A stretch of 64,000 bases of DNA from an uncultured Paracoccaceae bacterium (GTDB taxonomy: Bacteria; Pseudomonadota; Alphaproteobacteria; Rhodobacterales; Rhodobacteraceae): positions 186,001 through 250,000 of the forward strand of contig CANMTR010000001.1 of NCBI GenBank assembly GCA_947500825.1, written 5' to 3'. Under the pieces are notes generated by a model that had not been told where the DNA came from, searched no databases, and saw nothing but the letters and a program-made list of their open reading frames with translations. Within the stretch, counting starts at the first letter, position 1. Every line of letters begins with the position of its first letter. Positions 17,138-25,107 of this stretch are shown here, one piece after another. The position numbers and the translations under genes were made by a program.

Positions 17138-18715
17138 TCAGTAGCCCAGGGCGCAGCCGTCCTTGCGCGGGTCGGAGCCGCCCTCCAGCACGCCCGCCGC
17201 GCGGTCGATGCGGATGGCCTGGGCGCCGCCGATGGCCGTGTCGGGCACCGTGACCCGGTGGCCCATCTCCGACAGCTTCGCGCGCACCGCGTCCGGGTAG
17301 CCGCGTTCCACCTTCATCTCGCCCGCGTCGGAAAAGCTGCGCGGGGCGTCGATCGCCGTCTGCGGGTCCATCCCGTAATCGGCCAGGTTGGTGAGGAAGC
17401 GGGCGTGCCCGTTGGGCTGGTAGGCCCCCCCCATGACGCCGAAGGCGACCTCCACGTCGTTGCCGCGGGTGAGCATCGCGGGGATGATCGTGTGCATGGG
17501 GCGCTTGCCCGGACCGGCCTCGTTGGGGTGGCCGCGCTCCAGCGAGAAGCCCGCGCCGCGGTTCTGGAACAGGATGCCGAACCTGTCGGATGCGAGCCCC
17601 GAGCCGAAGCCGTGGAAGATCGAGTAGATGAGCGACACCGCCATGCGATCACGGTCCACCACGGTGATGTAGACCGTGTCGCGGTGGACATTGGCCGAGG
17701 CCGCGCGGGGATCTGCCATGGCGCGGGCGGGGTCGATCAGGGCCGCGAGGTCGCGCGCGGTTGTCCCGTCGAGCATGTGGCCCAGCCGGGCGGTGTGGTC
17801 GGGATCGGCCAAGAAGCGGTCGCGGGCGTCGTAGGCGAGCTTGGCGGCCTCGGCCTCGAGATGCGCGCGGTCCGCGCCAAGGGGGTCGAGGGACGCGAGG
17901 TCGAACCGGGCCAGGATGTTGGCCATCAGGATGGCGGTCGCGCCTTGGCCGTTGGGCGGGTGCTCCACCAGGTCGAGATCGCCGTGGGGGCCCCGGATCG
18001 GATCGACGTCGTCCGACCGGCAGGCGGCGAAGTCGTCGAGGGTGTGGGCGCCGCCCGCCGCGCGCAGGGCGTCGACCATGTCCTGGGCCACCTCGCCCTC
18101 GTAGAAGCCCGCGCGGCCGTCGGCGGCGACCCGGCGCAGCACCTCAGCCTGCAGGGGCGCGCGGAAGAGGGTGCCGGGGCCGGGGGCGCGGCCCTGGGGC
18201 AGGTAGTGGCGCCGCGCGGCGTCGGTGAGCTTGCCCGCCTCGGCGGCCCAGTCGAAGGCCACCCGGTGGGCCACGGGCACGCCGGCCTCGGCGTAGTGGA
18301 TTGCCGGGGCGAGGGAGGTGGCGAGCCCGGCGCGGCCGTGGTCGGCCGAGAGCCGGCAGAAGGCGTCGATGGCGCCCGGAACGGTCACCGAGGCGCCGCC
18401 CGAGAGGGGCATCGCGGCGTGGCCCGCGCCGCGCAGGGCGTCGGGGTCGAGGCCCGCGGGCGCCCGGCCGGAGCCGTTCAGGGCGTGGATGCGGCTGTCG
18501 GGCTCGGCCACCAGGGCGAAGCAGTCGCCCCCGATCCCGGTCATCTGCGGCTCGGCGATGCCCAGAAGGACCGCGCCGGCGATCGCGGCGTCCACCGCGT
18601 TGCCGCCCGATTCGAGGATCTGTACCGCGACCTTGGCCGCGAGCGGGTGGGAGGTGGCGCACATGCCGTTCGCGGCGAAGACCGGGGACCGGCCGGGGAG
18701 GTGGAAGTCGCGCAT
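17138..18715 (-). CDS. ggt: Gamma-glutamyltransferase-family protein without a signal peptide
   Basis: A 525-residue Ntn-hydrolase that would autocleave into large and small subunits before the nucleophile Thr347 (HRDTVYITVVD). The oxyanion and binding region MGGAYQPNGH and the GGNAVDAAIA start motif are present. The usual family transfers or hydrolyses gamma-glutamyl groups of glutathione in the periplasm. Here no signal peptide is seen, so a cytoplasmic GGT-like hydrolase is more likely and the substrate is open. The small-subunit motif after Thr differs from the canonical TTHFSV. Confidence 0.82.
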   Translation of the reverse strand: MRDFHLPGRSPVFAANGMCATSHPLAAKVAVQILESGGNAVDAAIAGAVLLGIAEPQMTGIGGDCFALVAEPDSRIHALNGSGRAPAGLDPDALRGAGHAAMPLSGGASVTVPGAIDAFCRLSADHGRAGLATSLAPAIHYAEAGVPVAHRVAFDWAAEAGKLTDAARRHYLPQGRAPGPGTLFRAPLQAEVLRRVAADGRAGFYEGEVAQDMVDALRAAGGAHTLDDFAACRSDDVDPIRGPHGDLDLVEHPPNGQGATAILMANILARFDLASLDPLGADRAHLEAEAAKLAYDARDRFLADPDHTARLGHMLDGTTARDLAALIDPARAMADPRAASANVHRDTVYITVVDRDRMAVSLIYSIFHGFGSGLASDRFGILFQNRGAGFSLERGHPNEAGPGKRPMHTIIPAMLTRGNDVEVAFGVMGGAYQPNGHARFLTNLADYGMDPQTAIDAPRSFSDAGEMKVERGYPDAVRAKLSEMGHRVTVPDTAIGGAQAIRIDRAAGVLEGGSDPRKDGCALGY

Positions 18716-18793
18716 GTCGGTGCCTCGTGCGTGGCCGGTGGCGCGAAGCTAGCGCGGCGGGGGCGGGAGGGAAACCGCCTCCGCCGCGTGCGC

Positions 18794-19306
18794 TCAACTG
18801 CCCCGCAGGCGGCGGGCGAAGCGCATCTCGAAGCGCAGGCGGTTGCAGCCGCCGCGCCGGGCATACTCGATCCTGTCGGCCAGCGTGCGGATCAGGAACC
18901 AGCCGTAGCCGCCCTCGGCGGGGCCTTGGACGTCGATCCCGTCGTGGTGGGGGCAGCAGCCCTCGGGCAGGCAGTACCCCGGCATCGGGTGTCCCTCGTC
19001 GATCACGTCGAAGCGCAGATGCGACCCGATGCGGCGCACCGTCAACTCCACCAGGCCGGTGGCGTTGTTGCCGTAGGCGTGCTCGGCGACGTTGTTGAGC
19101 ACCTCGGCCAGGACCAGCTCGACGCTGCCGGCCGCCGCCTCGCTCAGCCCGAGCCCCGCGAGACCCTCCATCACGCTGGCCAGGGCCCGACGCACCGCGA
19201 AGTCCTGGTTGGGATAGAGCACGCGCAGCTCGAACTGGCCGGGTTGTCGGGAGAGGTCTTCGACGAGAACCGGACCGGCTCCCGGCTCAGACAGCGCGAA
19301 GGGCAT
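18794..19306 (-). CDS. RsbW/SpoIIAB-like ATP-binding serine kinase (anti-sigma type)
   Basis: A 170-residue GHKL ATPase. The N box is ELVLAEVLNNVAEHAYG, G1 is DEGHPMP and G2 is GGYGWFLIRTLADRIEY. Such proteins phosphorylate a STAS-domain partner and sequester a sigma factor or other target. It overlaps the upstream STAS gene by 20 bp, so the two are co-translated. A CLPEGCCPHH segment with three Cys and two His is unusual for RsbW and might bind a metal. No sigma factor or PP2C phosphatase is adjacent, so the target is unknown. Confidence 0.82.
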   Translation of the reverse strand: MPFALSEPGAGPVLVEDLSRQPGQFELRVLYPNQDFAVRRALASVMEGLAGLGLSEAAAGSVELVLAEVLNNVAEHAYGNNATGLVELTVRRIGSHLRFDVIDEGHPMPGYCLPEGCCPHHDGIDVQGPAEGGYGWFLIRTLADRIEYARRGGCNRLRFEMRFARRLRGS

Positions 19307-19640
19307 CCGCGGACTCCTGCGGCGCGGTGGGCGCCTCGGCGTGGATGACGAAGACGCGGTCCATCTGGGTGAGGCGGAAGACCTTCTCGACCGCCGGGGT
19401 GAGGGCGGCGATTTCGAGCCTGGTGTCGGGGGCAAAGATCTTCATGGCACCGATCACGGCGCCCAGCCCGGAGGAATCCATGAAGTCTATCGGCGACATG
19501 TCGAGGATCACGCGGTGCGGAGCCTCGGCGGAGAGGCGGGACATGGCGTCCTTGAAGGCGACCGACGCCGCGGCATCCAGCCTGCGTTCGGTCGGTATGA
19601 CGATCATGACGTCGCCATCGAGAAAAGCGTGTAGATTCAT
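19287..19640 (-). CDS. STAS-domain anti-sigma-factor antagonist (RsbV/SpoIIAA-like)
   Basis: A 117-residue single STAS domain. The phosphorylation site is conserved in IDFMDSSGLGAVIG, where Ser57 matches Ser58 of SpoIIAA. By family knowledge it binds the anti-sigma kinase when unphosphorylated and releases the target. The start ATG 19640 (MNLHAFL) is chosen over the upstream in-frame start at 19682, which adds an unrelated tail. It is the first gene of a two-gene unit with the ATPase and divergent from the RluA-type gene. Confidence 0.85.
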   Translation of the reverse strand: MNLHAFLDGDVMIVIPTERRLDAAASVAFKDAMSRLSAEAPHRVILDMSPIDFMDSSGLGAVIGAMKIFAPDTRLEIAALTPAVEKVFRLTQMDRVFVIHAEAPTAPQESADALRAV

Positions 19641-19775
19641 CTGGTCCGGCCTTTCGGATGGTGGCGTGGCCAATCTAGGCAAGGATGTGCTAACGCCGCC
19701 TTACCCTTCGACAATTGCGGACCTTTCGGATGCGACCTTGCCTTTCCCGTGCGCCCACCAGCGGAGGCTCGGCCC

Positions 19776-20423
19776 GTGTCGGCTGAGGATTACGCGCCCC
19801 CCGGAGACCCGCCCCAGATCCTCCACGAGGACGACGAGCTGCTGCTCGCGGTGAAGCCCGCGGGCCTCTTGTCGGTGCCCGGGCGCGGCCCGGCGCTGGC
19901 CGATTGCCTGATCGCGCGGTTGCAGGCGCGGGGGCCTGCGCTGCTGGTTCACCGGCTGGACAGGGACACCTCCGGCGTCATGGTCTTCGCCCGCACCCGC
20001 GCCGCGCAGAGGCACCTCGGGTTGCAGTTCGAGCACCGCCGGCCCCGCAAGAGCTACGTCGCGCGGGTATCGGGCGAGATGGCGCAGGAGAGCGGCCGGG
20101 TAGACCTGCCGATGATCGTGGACTGGCCCAACCGGCCGCGCCAGAAGGTCGATTTCGAGGCCGGGCGGGCGGCCCGGACGGATTGGGCGGTCGAGGCGCG
20201 GGGTGCGGGCGAGACGCGCGTGCGCCTGTCGCCGCTGACGGGGCGGTCGCACCAGCTTCGGGTGCACATGCTGGAACTCGGCCACCCGATCCTGGGCGAC
20301 ACGCTCTACGCGACGGGCGCGGCGGCGGCGCATCCGCGCATGATGCTGCACGCCGAAGTCCTGGAGCTGCACCACCCCGACGGGGGGCGGTGGCTGCGGT
20401 TCGAGGCGCCAGCGCCGTTCTGA
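19776..20423 (+). CDS. RluA-family pseudouridine synthase
   Basis: A 215-residue pseudouridine synthase that isomerises specific uridines in rRNA or tRNA. The catalytic Asp62 lies in the family motif HRLDRDTSGVM (59 onward), with the later RSHQLRVHML and GHPILGDTLY elements intact. There is no S4 domain, which suggests a RluA- or TruC-like rather than RluC/D-like member; the exact target site is not predictable. GTG 19776 is chosen because GGAGG (19763-19767) lies 8 bp upstream; GTG 19749 is in frame but without a ribosome-binding site. Confidence 0.88.
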   Translation: MSAEDYAPPGDPPQILHEDDELLLAVKPAGLLSVPGRGPALADCLIARLQARGPALLVHRLDRDTSGVMVFARTRAAQRHLGLQFEHRRPRKSYVARVSGEMAQESGRVDLPMIVDWPNRPRQKVDFEAGRAARTDWAVEARGAGETRVRLSPLTGRSHQLRVHMLELGHPILGDTLYATGAAAAHPRMMLHAEVLELHHPDGGRWLRFEAPAPF

Positions 20424-20427
20424 GGTC

Positions 20428-21018
20428 TCAGAGCAGGAAGTCCTGCACCGCCTGGATCTCCGACTGTGGGACCTCGTGGCCGCCCGGATGCCAGGCCAGG
20501 GTGACGTCGGCCTTCTGGGCGGTGAACCAGTCTGCGAGGCCCTGGGTCATGCCCGCGGGGCAGATCGGGTCGGACTGGCCGGCGGTGATCAGCACCCGCG
20601 TCATGGCGAGATCGGGGGCGGGGCCGGGCACCCAGGGGATCAGCGGGTGCATGAGGACGAGCGCGTCGAAGAGGTCGGGATGGGCGATGGCGGTGGCCGC
20701 GAGGATGTTGGCACCGTTGGAGAAGCCGATGCCGGTGACGTGGAGCGCGCCCGTCCGCTCCGCCTCGGCGCGCACGAAGGCCGCCATGGCCCCGGCGCGG
20801 GTGGCGAGGTCGTCCATGTCGTAGACGCCCTCGCCGTGGCGGCGGAAGAAGCGCGCGGCCCCGCCCTCGTGCACATCGCCCTCGGGGGAGACGACGTGGT
20901 GGGCGGGCAGGAAGGTGCGGGCCAGCCCGTGGAGCTGGTCGGCGTCGGCGCCGGTGCCGTGGAACGTCAGCGCCAGCCGGGGCTCGGTACCGTCGGTGCG
21001 GCGGGCGTCGTAGGGCAT
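20428..21018 (-). CDS. Alpha/beta-hydrolase (carboxylesterase/phospholipase type, MhqD-like)
   Basis: A 196-residue alpha/beta-hydrolase. The triad is Ser100 in GIGFSNG, Asp150 in TAGQSDPICP and His181 in GGHEV; the oxyanion region is TFHGTG. The sequence resembles MhqD-type hydrolases. It lies 37 bp downstream of a ring-cleavage-type dioxygenase gene, the partnership seen in the Bacillus mhq regulon for quinone and catechol detoxification. The substrate is inferred, not shown. Confidence 0.82.
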   Translation of the reverse strand: MPYDARRTDGTEPRLALTFHGTGADADQLHGLARTFLPAHHVVSPEGDVHEGGAARFFRRHGEGVYDMDDLATRAGAMAAFVRAEAERTGALHVTGIGFSNGANILAATAIAHPDLFDALVLMHPLIPWVPGPAPDLAMTRVLITAGQSDPICPAGMTQGLADWFTAQKADVTLAWHPGGHEVPQSEIQAVQDFLL

Positions 21019-21055
21019 CGGTATCGTCTCCTTGGGAAAGCCGCAGGGTAGGGCG

Positions 21056-21961
21056 TCAGTCGAGGGGGGCGAGATGCTTTTCCAGCCGGTCGCGCAGATG
21101 GGCGTGCTGGGCCGGCAGGCGGAGCGCCTCGCCCAGGTGGGCGCGATCCTCGTCGCGGTCGAACCCGGGCTCGTCGGTGGCGACCTCGAACAGGATGCCG
21201 CCCGGGCTGCGGAAGTAGATCGCCCAGAAATAGTCCCGGTCGATCACCTGGGTGACGTCGTGCCCGGCCTCCGCCAGGGCCTCGCGCACCTCGAGCTGGC
21301 GGGCGCGGGTCTCGACCGAGAAGGCGACGTGGTGGACCGATCCCGCCCCCTGCCGGGCGCGCGGCGCGCCGGGGCTTTCCACGAGATCGACGAGGCCGGC
21401 GCGCCCGCCCGGTCGGGCCATGCGGGTGACGGCGCCCTCGCTGGCCGTCTCCTCGAAGCCCATGAGGCGCAGCAAGTCGGCGGTGGGGCCGGTCTCGGCC
21501 AGGGTCATGGCGACGGAATGGAAGCCGCGGATGGCGTGCTCGGCGCCCACGGTCGCGGTGTGGGGCGGGCGATCGTCCTCGGCCTCGACCAGGAGGAAGG
21601 CGTCGCCGTCGGGACCTTGCGTGCGGACCGCCGGGGTGCCGAACGGGTCGGCCGCGACCTCGCCGCCCAGGCGCTCGGCCCAGAAGCCGGCCGCGCCGCG
21701 CGGGATCGAGAGGCGCACCTCGCCCACCTCGCCGGTGCCGCGGCTGCCGCGCGCAGCGCCGGGGAACGGAAAGTAGGTCATGGCCGAGCCGGGCCGGCCC
21801 AGCTCGTCGCCGTAGTAGAGGTGGTAGACGTCGGGCGCGTCGAAGTTGACGGTCTTCTTCACCCGGCGCAGGCCGAGGGTGCCCGTCCAGAACCGGTCGA
21901 CGGCGCAGGCGTCCGAGCCGATCGAGGTGACGTGGTGCAGGCCGTTGATCTGGGTCAGCAT
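21056..21961 (-). CDS. VOC-family ring-cleaving dioxygenase (MhqO-like)
   Basis: A 301-residue vicinal-oxygen-chelate protein with two glyoxalase-like modules. Metal-ligand candidates are the HH pair in INGLHHVT (9-10), the HH in SVHHVAFSV in the second half and the Glu in GGILFEVATD. By family it opens hydroquinone or catechol rings using Fe(II). It pairs with the downstream MhqD-like hydrolase, probably one operon. The 256 bp to the divergent peroxiredoxin gene hold a GGAAC-cgtc-GTTCC inverted repeat that could serve either direction. Confidence 0.85.
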   Translation of the reverse strand: MLTQINGLHHVTSIGSDACAVDRFWTGTLGLRRVKKTVNFDAPDVYHLYYGDELGRPGSAMTYFPFPGAARGSRGTGEVGEVRLSIPRGAAGFWAERLGGEVAADPFGTPAVRTQGPDGDAFLLVEAEDDRPPHTATVGAEHAIRGFHSVAMTLAETGPTADLLRLMGFEETASEGAVTRMARPGGRAGLVDLVESPGAPRARQGAGSVHHVAFSVETRARQLEVREALAEAGHDVTQVIDRDYFWAIYFRSPGGILFEVATDEPGFDRDEDRAHLGEALRLPAQHAHLRDRLEKHLAPLD

Positions 21962-22123
21962 GGGGGCCTCCTTTCGCTCGACCCTGACCTAGGCGCCGGG
22001 GCGCGAGCGCGAAAGCCGTGGCGGGAGAGGGGGTCGGTGCGAAGGCGCACATGAGCGCGGCCGGGCACCGTTCCGCCGCGCGGGGAGTGGCGCGGAAAAC
22101 GGACCCGTAGGCCCGCGCGGAGC

Positions 22124-22137
22124 GGAACCGTCGTTCC
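22124..22137. promoter_or_regulatory. Perfect inverted repeat upstream of the peroxiredoxin gene
   Basis: GGAAC and GTTCC arms surround a 4-base centre, 81 bp before the peroxiredoxin ATG and 163 bp before the divergent dioxygenase start. It looks like a small dimeric-repressor site. The regulator is not encoded next to it and its function is unproven. Confidence 0.3.
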
Positions 22138-22217
22138 TGTCGATGGCGGGCGCCGTTGGCGCAAGCGGGTGCGAAGCCTAGGTGAGGCGTCGAGATATAT
22201 CCAAGGAGCGACCCCAG

Positions 22218-22871
22218 ATGACGCTGCGCCTGAACGAGACCGCACCCGACTTCACCGCCGACAGCACCGAGGGCGAGATCCGCTTCCACGAGTGGATCGG
22301 CGACGGATACGCCGTGATCTTCAGCCACCCGAAGGATTTCACCCCCGTCTGCACCACTGAGCTGGGCGCCATGGCGGGACTGGCCGGGGAGTTCGCCAAG
22401 CGCGACGCCAAGATCATCGGCGTGTCGGTGGACCCGGTGGAGGAGCACCACAAGTGGAAGTCCGATATCGCGACCTTCACCGGCAACGAGGTGTCCTATC
22501 CGATGGTGGGGGACCCCGAGATGAAGATCGCCAAGCTCTACGGGATGCTGCCCGCGAGCGAGGACCGCGTCGAGGGACGCACGCCCGCCGACAACGCCAC
22601 CGTGCGGACGGTCTTCATCGTCGGGCCGGACAAGAAGGTGAAGCTGTCGATGACCTACCCGATGACCACGGGGCGGAACTTCGACGAGATCCTGCGCGCG
22701 CTCGACTCGATCCGGCTGACGGCGCAGCACAAGGTCGCCACCCCCGCCGGCTGGCAGCCGGGCGGCGAGGTGATCCTGACGCCGGCGGTGTCCGACGAGG
22801 AGGCGCGCGACAAGTTCGGCGGCTTCGAGCAGCGGCTTCCCTATATCCGCACCGCCAAGCTGCCCGACTGA
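22218..22871 (+). CDS. 1-Cys (Prx6-type) peroxiredoxin
   Basis: A 217-residue thiol peroxidase that reduces hydrogen peroxide and organic or lipid hydroperoxides. The peroxidatic Cys45 sits in PKDFTPVCTTE, and the Prx6-like C-terminal extension (GWQPGGEVILTP) is present. I see no resolving Cys, so an external thiol is needed. ATG 22218 has AAGGAG at 22203-22208. It is monocistronic with its own terminator at 22901-22927, and shares its upstream region with the dioxygenase/hydrolase pair, suggesting a joint redox or electrophile response. Confidence 0.93.
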   Translation: MTLRLNETAPDFTADSTEGEIRFHEWIGDGYAVIFSHPKDFTPVCTTELGAMAGLAGEFAKRDAKIIGVSVDPVEEHHKWKSDIATFTGNEVSYPMVGDPEMKIAKLYGMLPASEDRVEGRTPADNATVRTVFIVGPDKKVKLSMTYPMTTGRNFDEILRALDSIRLTAQHKVATPAGWQPGGEVILTPAVSDEEARDKFGGFEQRLPYIRTAKLPD

Positions 22872-22900
22872 CCCCGGCGAGGGCCGCAGGGACCCCGAGG

Positions 22901-22927
22901 CGCCGCCCCTTGCGGGGGCGGCGTTTT
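22901..22927 (+). terminator. Peroxiredoxin terminator
   Basis: A 9-bp perfect stem (22901-22909 with 22915-22923) with loop TTGCG is followed by TTTT. Confidence 0.85.
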
Positions 22928-22943
22928 CGCGTAAGGCCGGGCC

Positions 22944-23828
22944 ATGGACGACAATCTGAAAGGGATCGGGCTGGCGCTCGCGGGGTCGCTGGCCATCGTG
23001 CCCGACACGCTGCTGATGCGGCTGTCGGGGCTCGGGGCCGCCCAAATGGTGGCGTGGCGCGGCCTGCTCATGGCGACGGTCCTGATCCTGCTCTGGACGG
23101 TCGTCTCGCGCAAGCGGGGCCGCGACCTGGCTGTGGCCTTCACGACGGCCGGGGGCCTGGGCGCGATCGCCGTGCAGGCGGCCAATGCAGGCCTCTTCGC
23201 CTACGGGGTCGCCAACGCGCCGGTGGCGATGGTGCTGTTCGCCGTGGCGACGGTGCCGATCTGGTCGTCGCTGATGGGGGCCGCGTTCCTGGGCGACCGG
23301 ATGGAGCGCACGACGCTGGCCGCCTCGGTTATGGTGCTGGCGGGGATCGGCATCTCCGTCTCGGGAGGCGGGCACGGCAGTGCCGCGGGCAGCGCGCTCG
23401 TGGGCGCGATCTGCGGCCTGGGCGTGGCGCTGGCGCTGGCGTCGAGCTTCACCCTCTACCGGGCGTTCCCGGCGCTGCCGGTCTTCCTGACGGTGGGGGC
23501 CGGGGCGTTGATCTCGGGCAGTCTCGGCTGGGCCGTGTCGGACACGATCACCCGGACCGACGGCTGGCTGCCGGCGATCTGGGTGACGGGCGCGCTGATC
23601 CTGCCCGTCACCTTCACCACGCTGGGGATCGCCTCGCGCTACACGGTCGCGGCGAATGTGAGCCTGCTTCTGTTGCTGGAGACGGTGTTCGGTCCGATCG
23701 CGGTCTGGGCGGTGCTTGGCGAGGCGGTGGGACCCGCCGGGCTTGCCGGGGGCGCGGTGGTGACCGCCACCTTGGGCCTCTACCTGTGGGACCAGCGGCG
23801 CCGGACGCTGGCGCGGGCAGGGGCCTAG
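22944..23828 (+). CDS. EamA-family (drug/metabolite transporter) permease
   Basis: A 294-residue inner-membrane protein with about ten hydrophobic helices in two EamA repeats (about 8-140 and 150-285). Repeat features include the WRGLLMA stretch in half one and the final LLLLLETVFGPIAVWAVLGE, a typical EamA ending. It is a secondary transporter of small metabolites, and the substrate and direction cannot be inferred. The stop TAG is shared through CTAG with the convergent receptor-channel gene. Confidence 0.88.
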   Translation: MDDNLKGIGLALAGSLAIVPDTLLMRLSGLGAAQMVAWRGLLMATVLILLWTVVSRKRGRDLAVAFTTAGGLGAIAVQAANAGLFAYGVANAPVAMVLFAVATVPIWSSLMGAAFLGDRMERTTLAASVMVLAGIGISVSGGGHGSAAGSALVGAICGLGVALALASSFTLYRAFPALPVFLTVGAGALISGSLGWAVSDTITRTDGWLPAIWVTGALILPVTFTTLGIASRYTVAANVSLLLLLETVFGPIAVWAVLGEAVGPAGLAGGAVVTATLGLYLWDQRRRTLARAGA

Positions 23829-24955
23829 TCGGCACCCGGCCCGAGGTAGCGGGCGGTGAGGGCGCCCCATTCGGGCGAGCGGACATAGGCGAGGAGCGCG
23901 CGGTTGAGCGGCTCGCGCAGGTCAGACCCCTCGGGCAGGGCGATGCCGTAATCCTGGCGGCCGATCTCGTCGGGCAGGACGCGGACCGCGCCCCGGAAAT
24001 CCTCCTGCGCGGTGAAGAGCATGAGCGGGCGGTCGTGGACGAAGGCGTCGATCCGACCGTCAAGAAGCGCCTCGAAGCCCTCGGCCACGCCGTCGAACCC
24101 GCGCGCGTCGATGCGGCGGGAGGCGAGCTCCTCGGCGCCGGAGCTGCCGGCGATCGCGCCCACGCGCACGCTGTCGAGGTCGGCCACGCCGCCCACGCGG
24201 GAGCCGAGCTGGCCCACGGTGAGCGAGGCGGCGATGGCGGCGGTGAAGCTCGCCACGATGATCATGGCGGTGAACATCCACACCAGCCCGACGATGCGCC
24301 CGCCCAGGGTGCGCGGGCTCTTGTCGCCGTAACCCACGGTGGTCATGGTCACCGCCGCCCACCAGAAGCCGTCGCCCAGGCCCCGGACGGGGTCGCGGCG
24401 GAACTCCTCGGCGTTGCCGCGCCGCTCGAAGAGCCAAACGGCCACGCCCGCCGCCAGGAGCACCGCCGAGAGGCCCGCCAGCACCACGGCGAACTGCCAG
24501 GTGAAGATGTTGCGCAGGACCCGCAGCCAGCCGCCCGTTGCTGCAGGATCGACGGCGATCCCGAGGCCCGTGGAGTAGTAGGGGAAGGTGAAGTCCACCG
24601 ACGCCTCTCGGGCGGGGGTGATCGATAGCGCGGCGATGGCGGCGTCGTAGCGGCCGCCGGCGGTGCCCTCCACCATGTCGGATAGGCCCTCCGCCTCGGC
24701 CAGGGTATAGTCGAGGTCCAGCTCGTCGGCGACGGCGGCCAGGAGGTCGATGGCGATCCCCGTCCATTCCCCGTCCGCGCCGCGGAAGGAGAAGGGGGGC
24801 GCCACGCGGGTCGCGACGGTCAGCTCGCCCTCGACCCCGGCGGCGTCGCCCGCGGCCGCTCCGAGATCGGGCTGGGCGCGGTTCGGGGTCTCGTCCTGGG
24901 CGAGGGCGGGACCGGCGAGGAGGAGGGCCGCAAGGGGCGCGATCAGGTATCTCAT
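23825..24955 (-). CDS. GluR0-like ligand-gated potassium channel (prokaryotic ionotropic glutamate receptor)
   Basis: A 376-residue protein in the order signal peptide (1-19), ligand-binding lobe S1 (about 45-140), TM1 (about 153-175), re-entrant P-loop, TM2 (about 219-240) and lobe S2 (about 250-350). The P-loop carries TTVGYGDKSP (filter at 205-210), the potassium-channel signature. S1 has SITPAREASVDFT, where Arg116 matches the ligand carboxylate-binding Arg of glutamate receptors and amino-acid-binding proteins. This is the GluR0 architecture of cyanobacterial receptors. A simple ABC binding protein is excluded by the pore. Ligand unknown; likely an amino acid. Confidence 0.88.
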   Translation of the reverse strand: MRYLIAPLAALLLAGPALAQDETPNRAQPDLGAAAGDAAGVEGELTVATRVAPPFSFRGADGEWTGIAIDLLAAVADELDLDYTLAEAEGLSDMVEGTAGGRYDAAIAALSITPAREASVDFTFPYYSTGLGIAVDPAATGGWLRVLRNIFTWQFAVVLAGLSAVLLAAGVAVWLFERRGNAEEFRRDPVRGLGDGFWWAAVTMTTVGYGDKSPRTLGGRIVGLVWMFTAMIIVASFTAAIAASLTVGQLGSRVGGVADLDSVRVGAIAGSSGAEELASRRIDARGFDGVAEGFEALLDGRIDAFVHDRPLMLFTAQEDFRGAVRVLPDEIGRQDYGIALPEGSDLREPLNRALLAYVRSPEWGALTARYLGPGAD

Positions 24956-25008
24956 GGGGAGGGGAGATAGGCCGCATCGCCGGACCGTCACGCGAACGGC
25001 CCGGCCCC

Positions 25009-25107
25009 TCAAAGGATCATCAGGCGGATTCCGTAGGCCACGATCCCTAGCCCCGAGACGCTGAGTGTCCAGATCGCGACGAACCACGCGATGCGGCGCC
25101 ACCACAT
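25009..25107 (-). CDS. DUF2474-type small subunit of cytochrome bd
   Basis: A 32-residue single-helix membrane peptide (starts MWWRRIAWF, then one hydrophobic helix). Its ATG overlaps the cydB TGA by one base (TGATG), so it is translationally coupled. DUF2474 peptides are found after cydAB of the cyanide-insensitive type and, like CydX, are thought to stabilise the oxidase. It is short enough to be missed by standard gene calling. Confidence 0.82.
   Translation of the reverse strand: MWWRRIAWFVAIWTLSVSGLGIVAYGIRLMIL

Noticed and set aside
20967-23870. A 967-residue minus-strand open frame spanning the dioxygenase, peroxiredoxin and EamA genes
   Set aside because: It crosses several real genes on both strands and is rich in Arg/Pro/Gly, as antisense frames here are.
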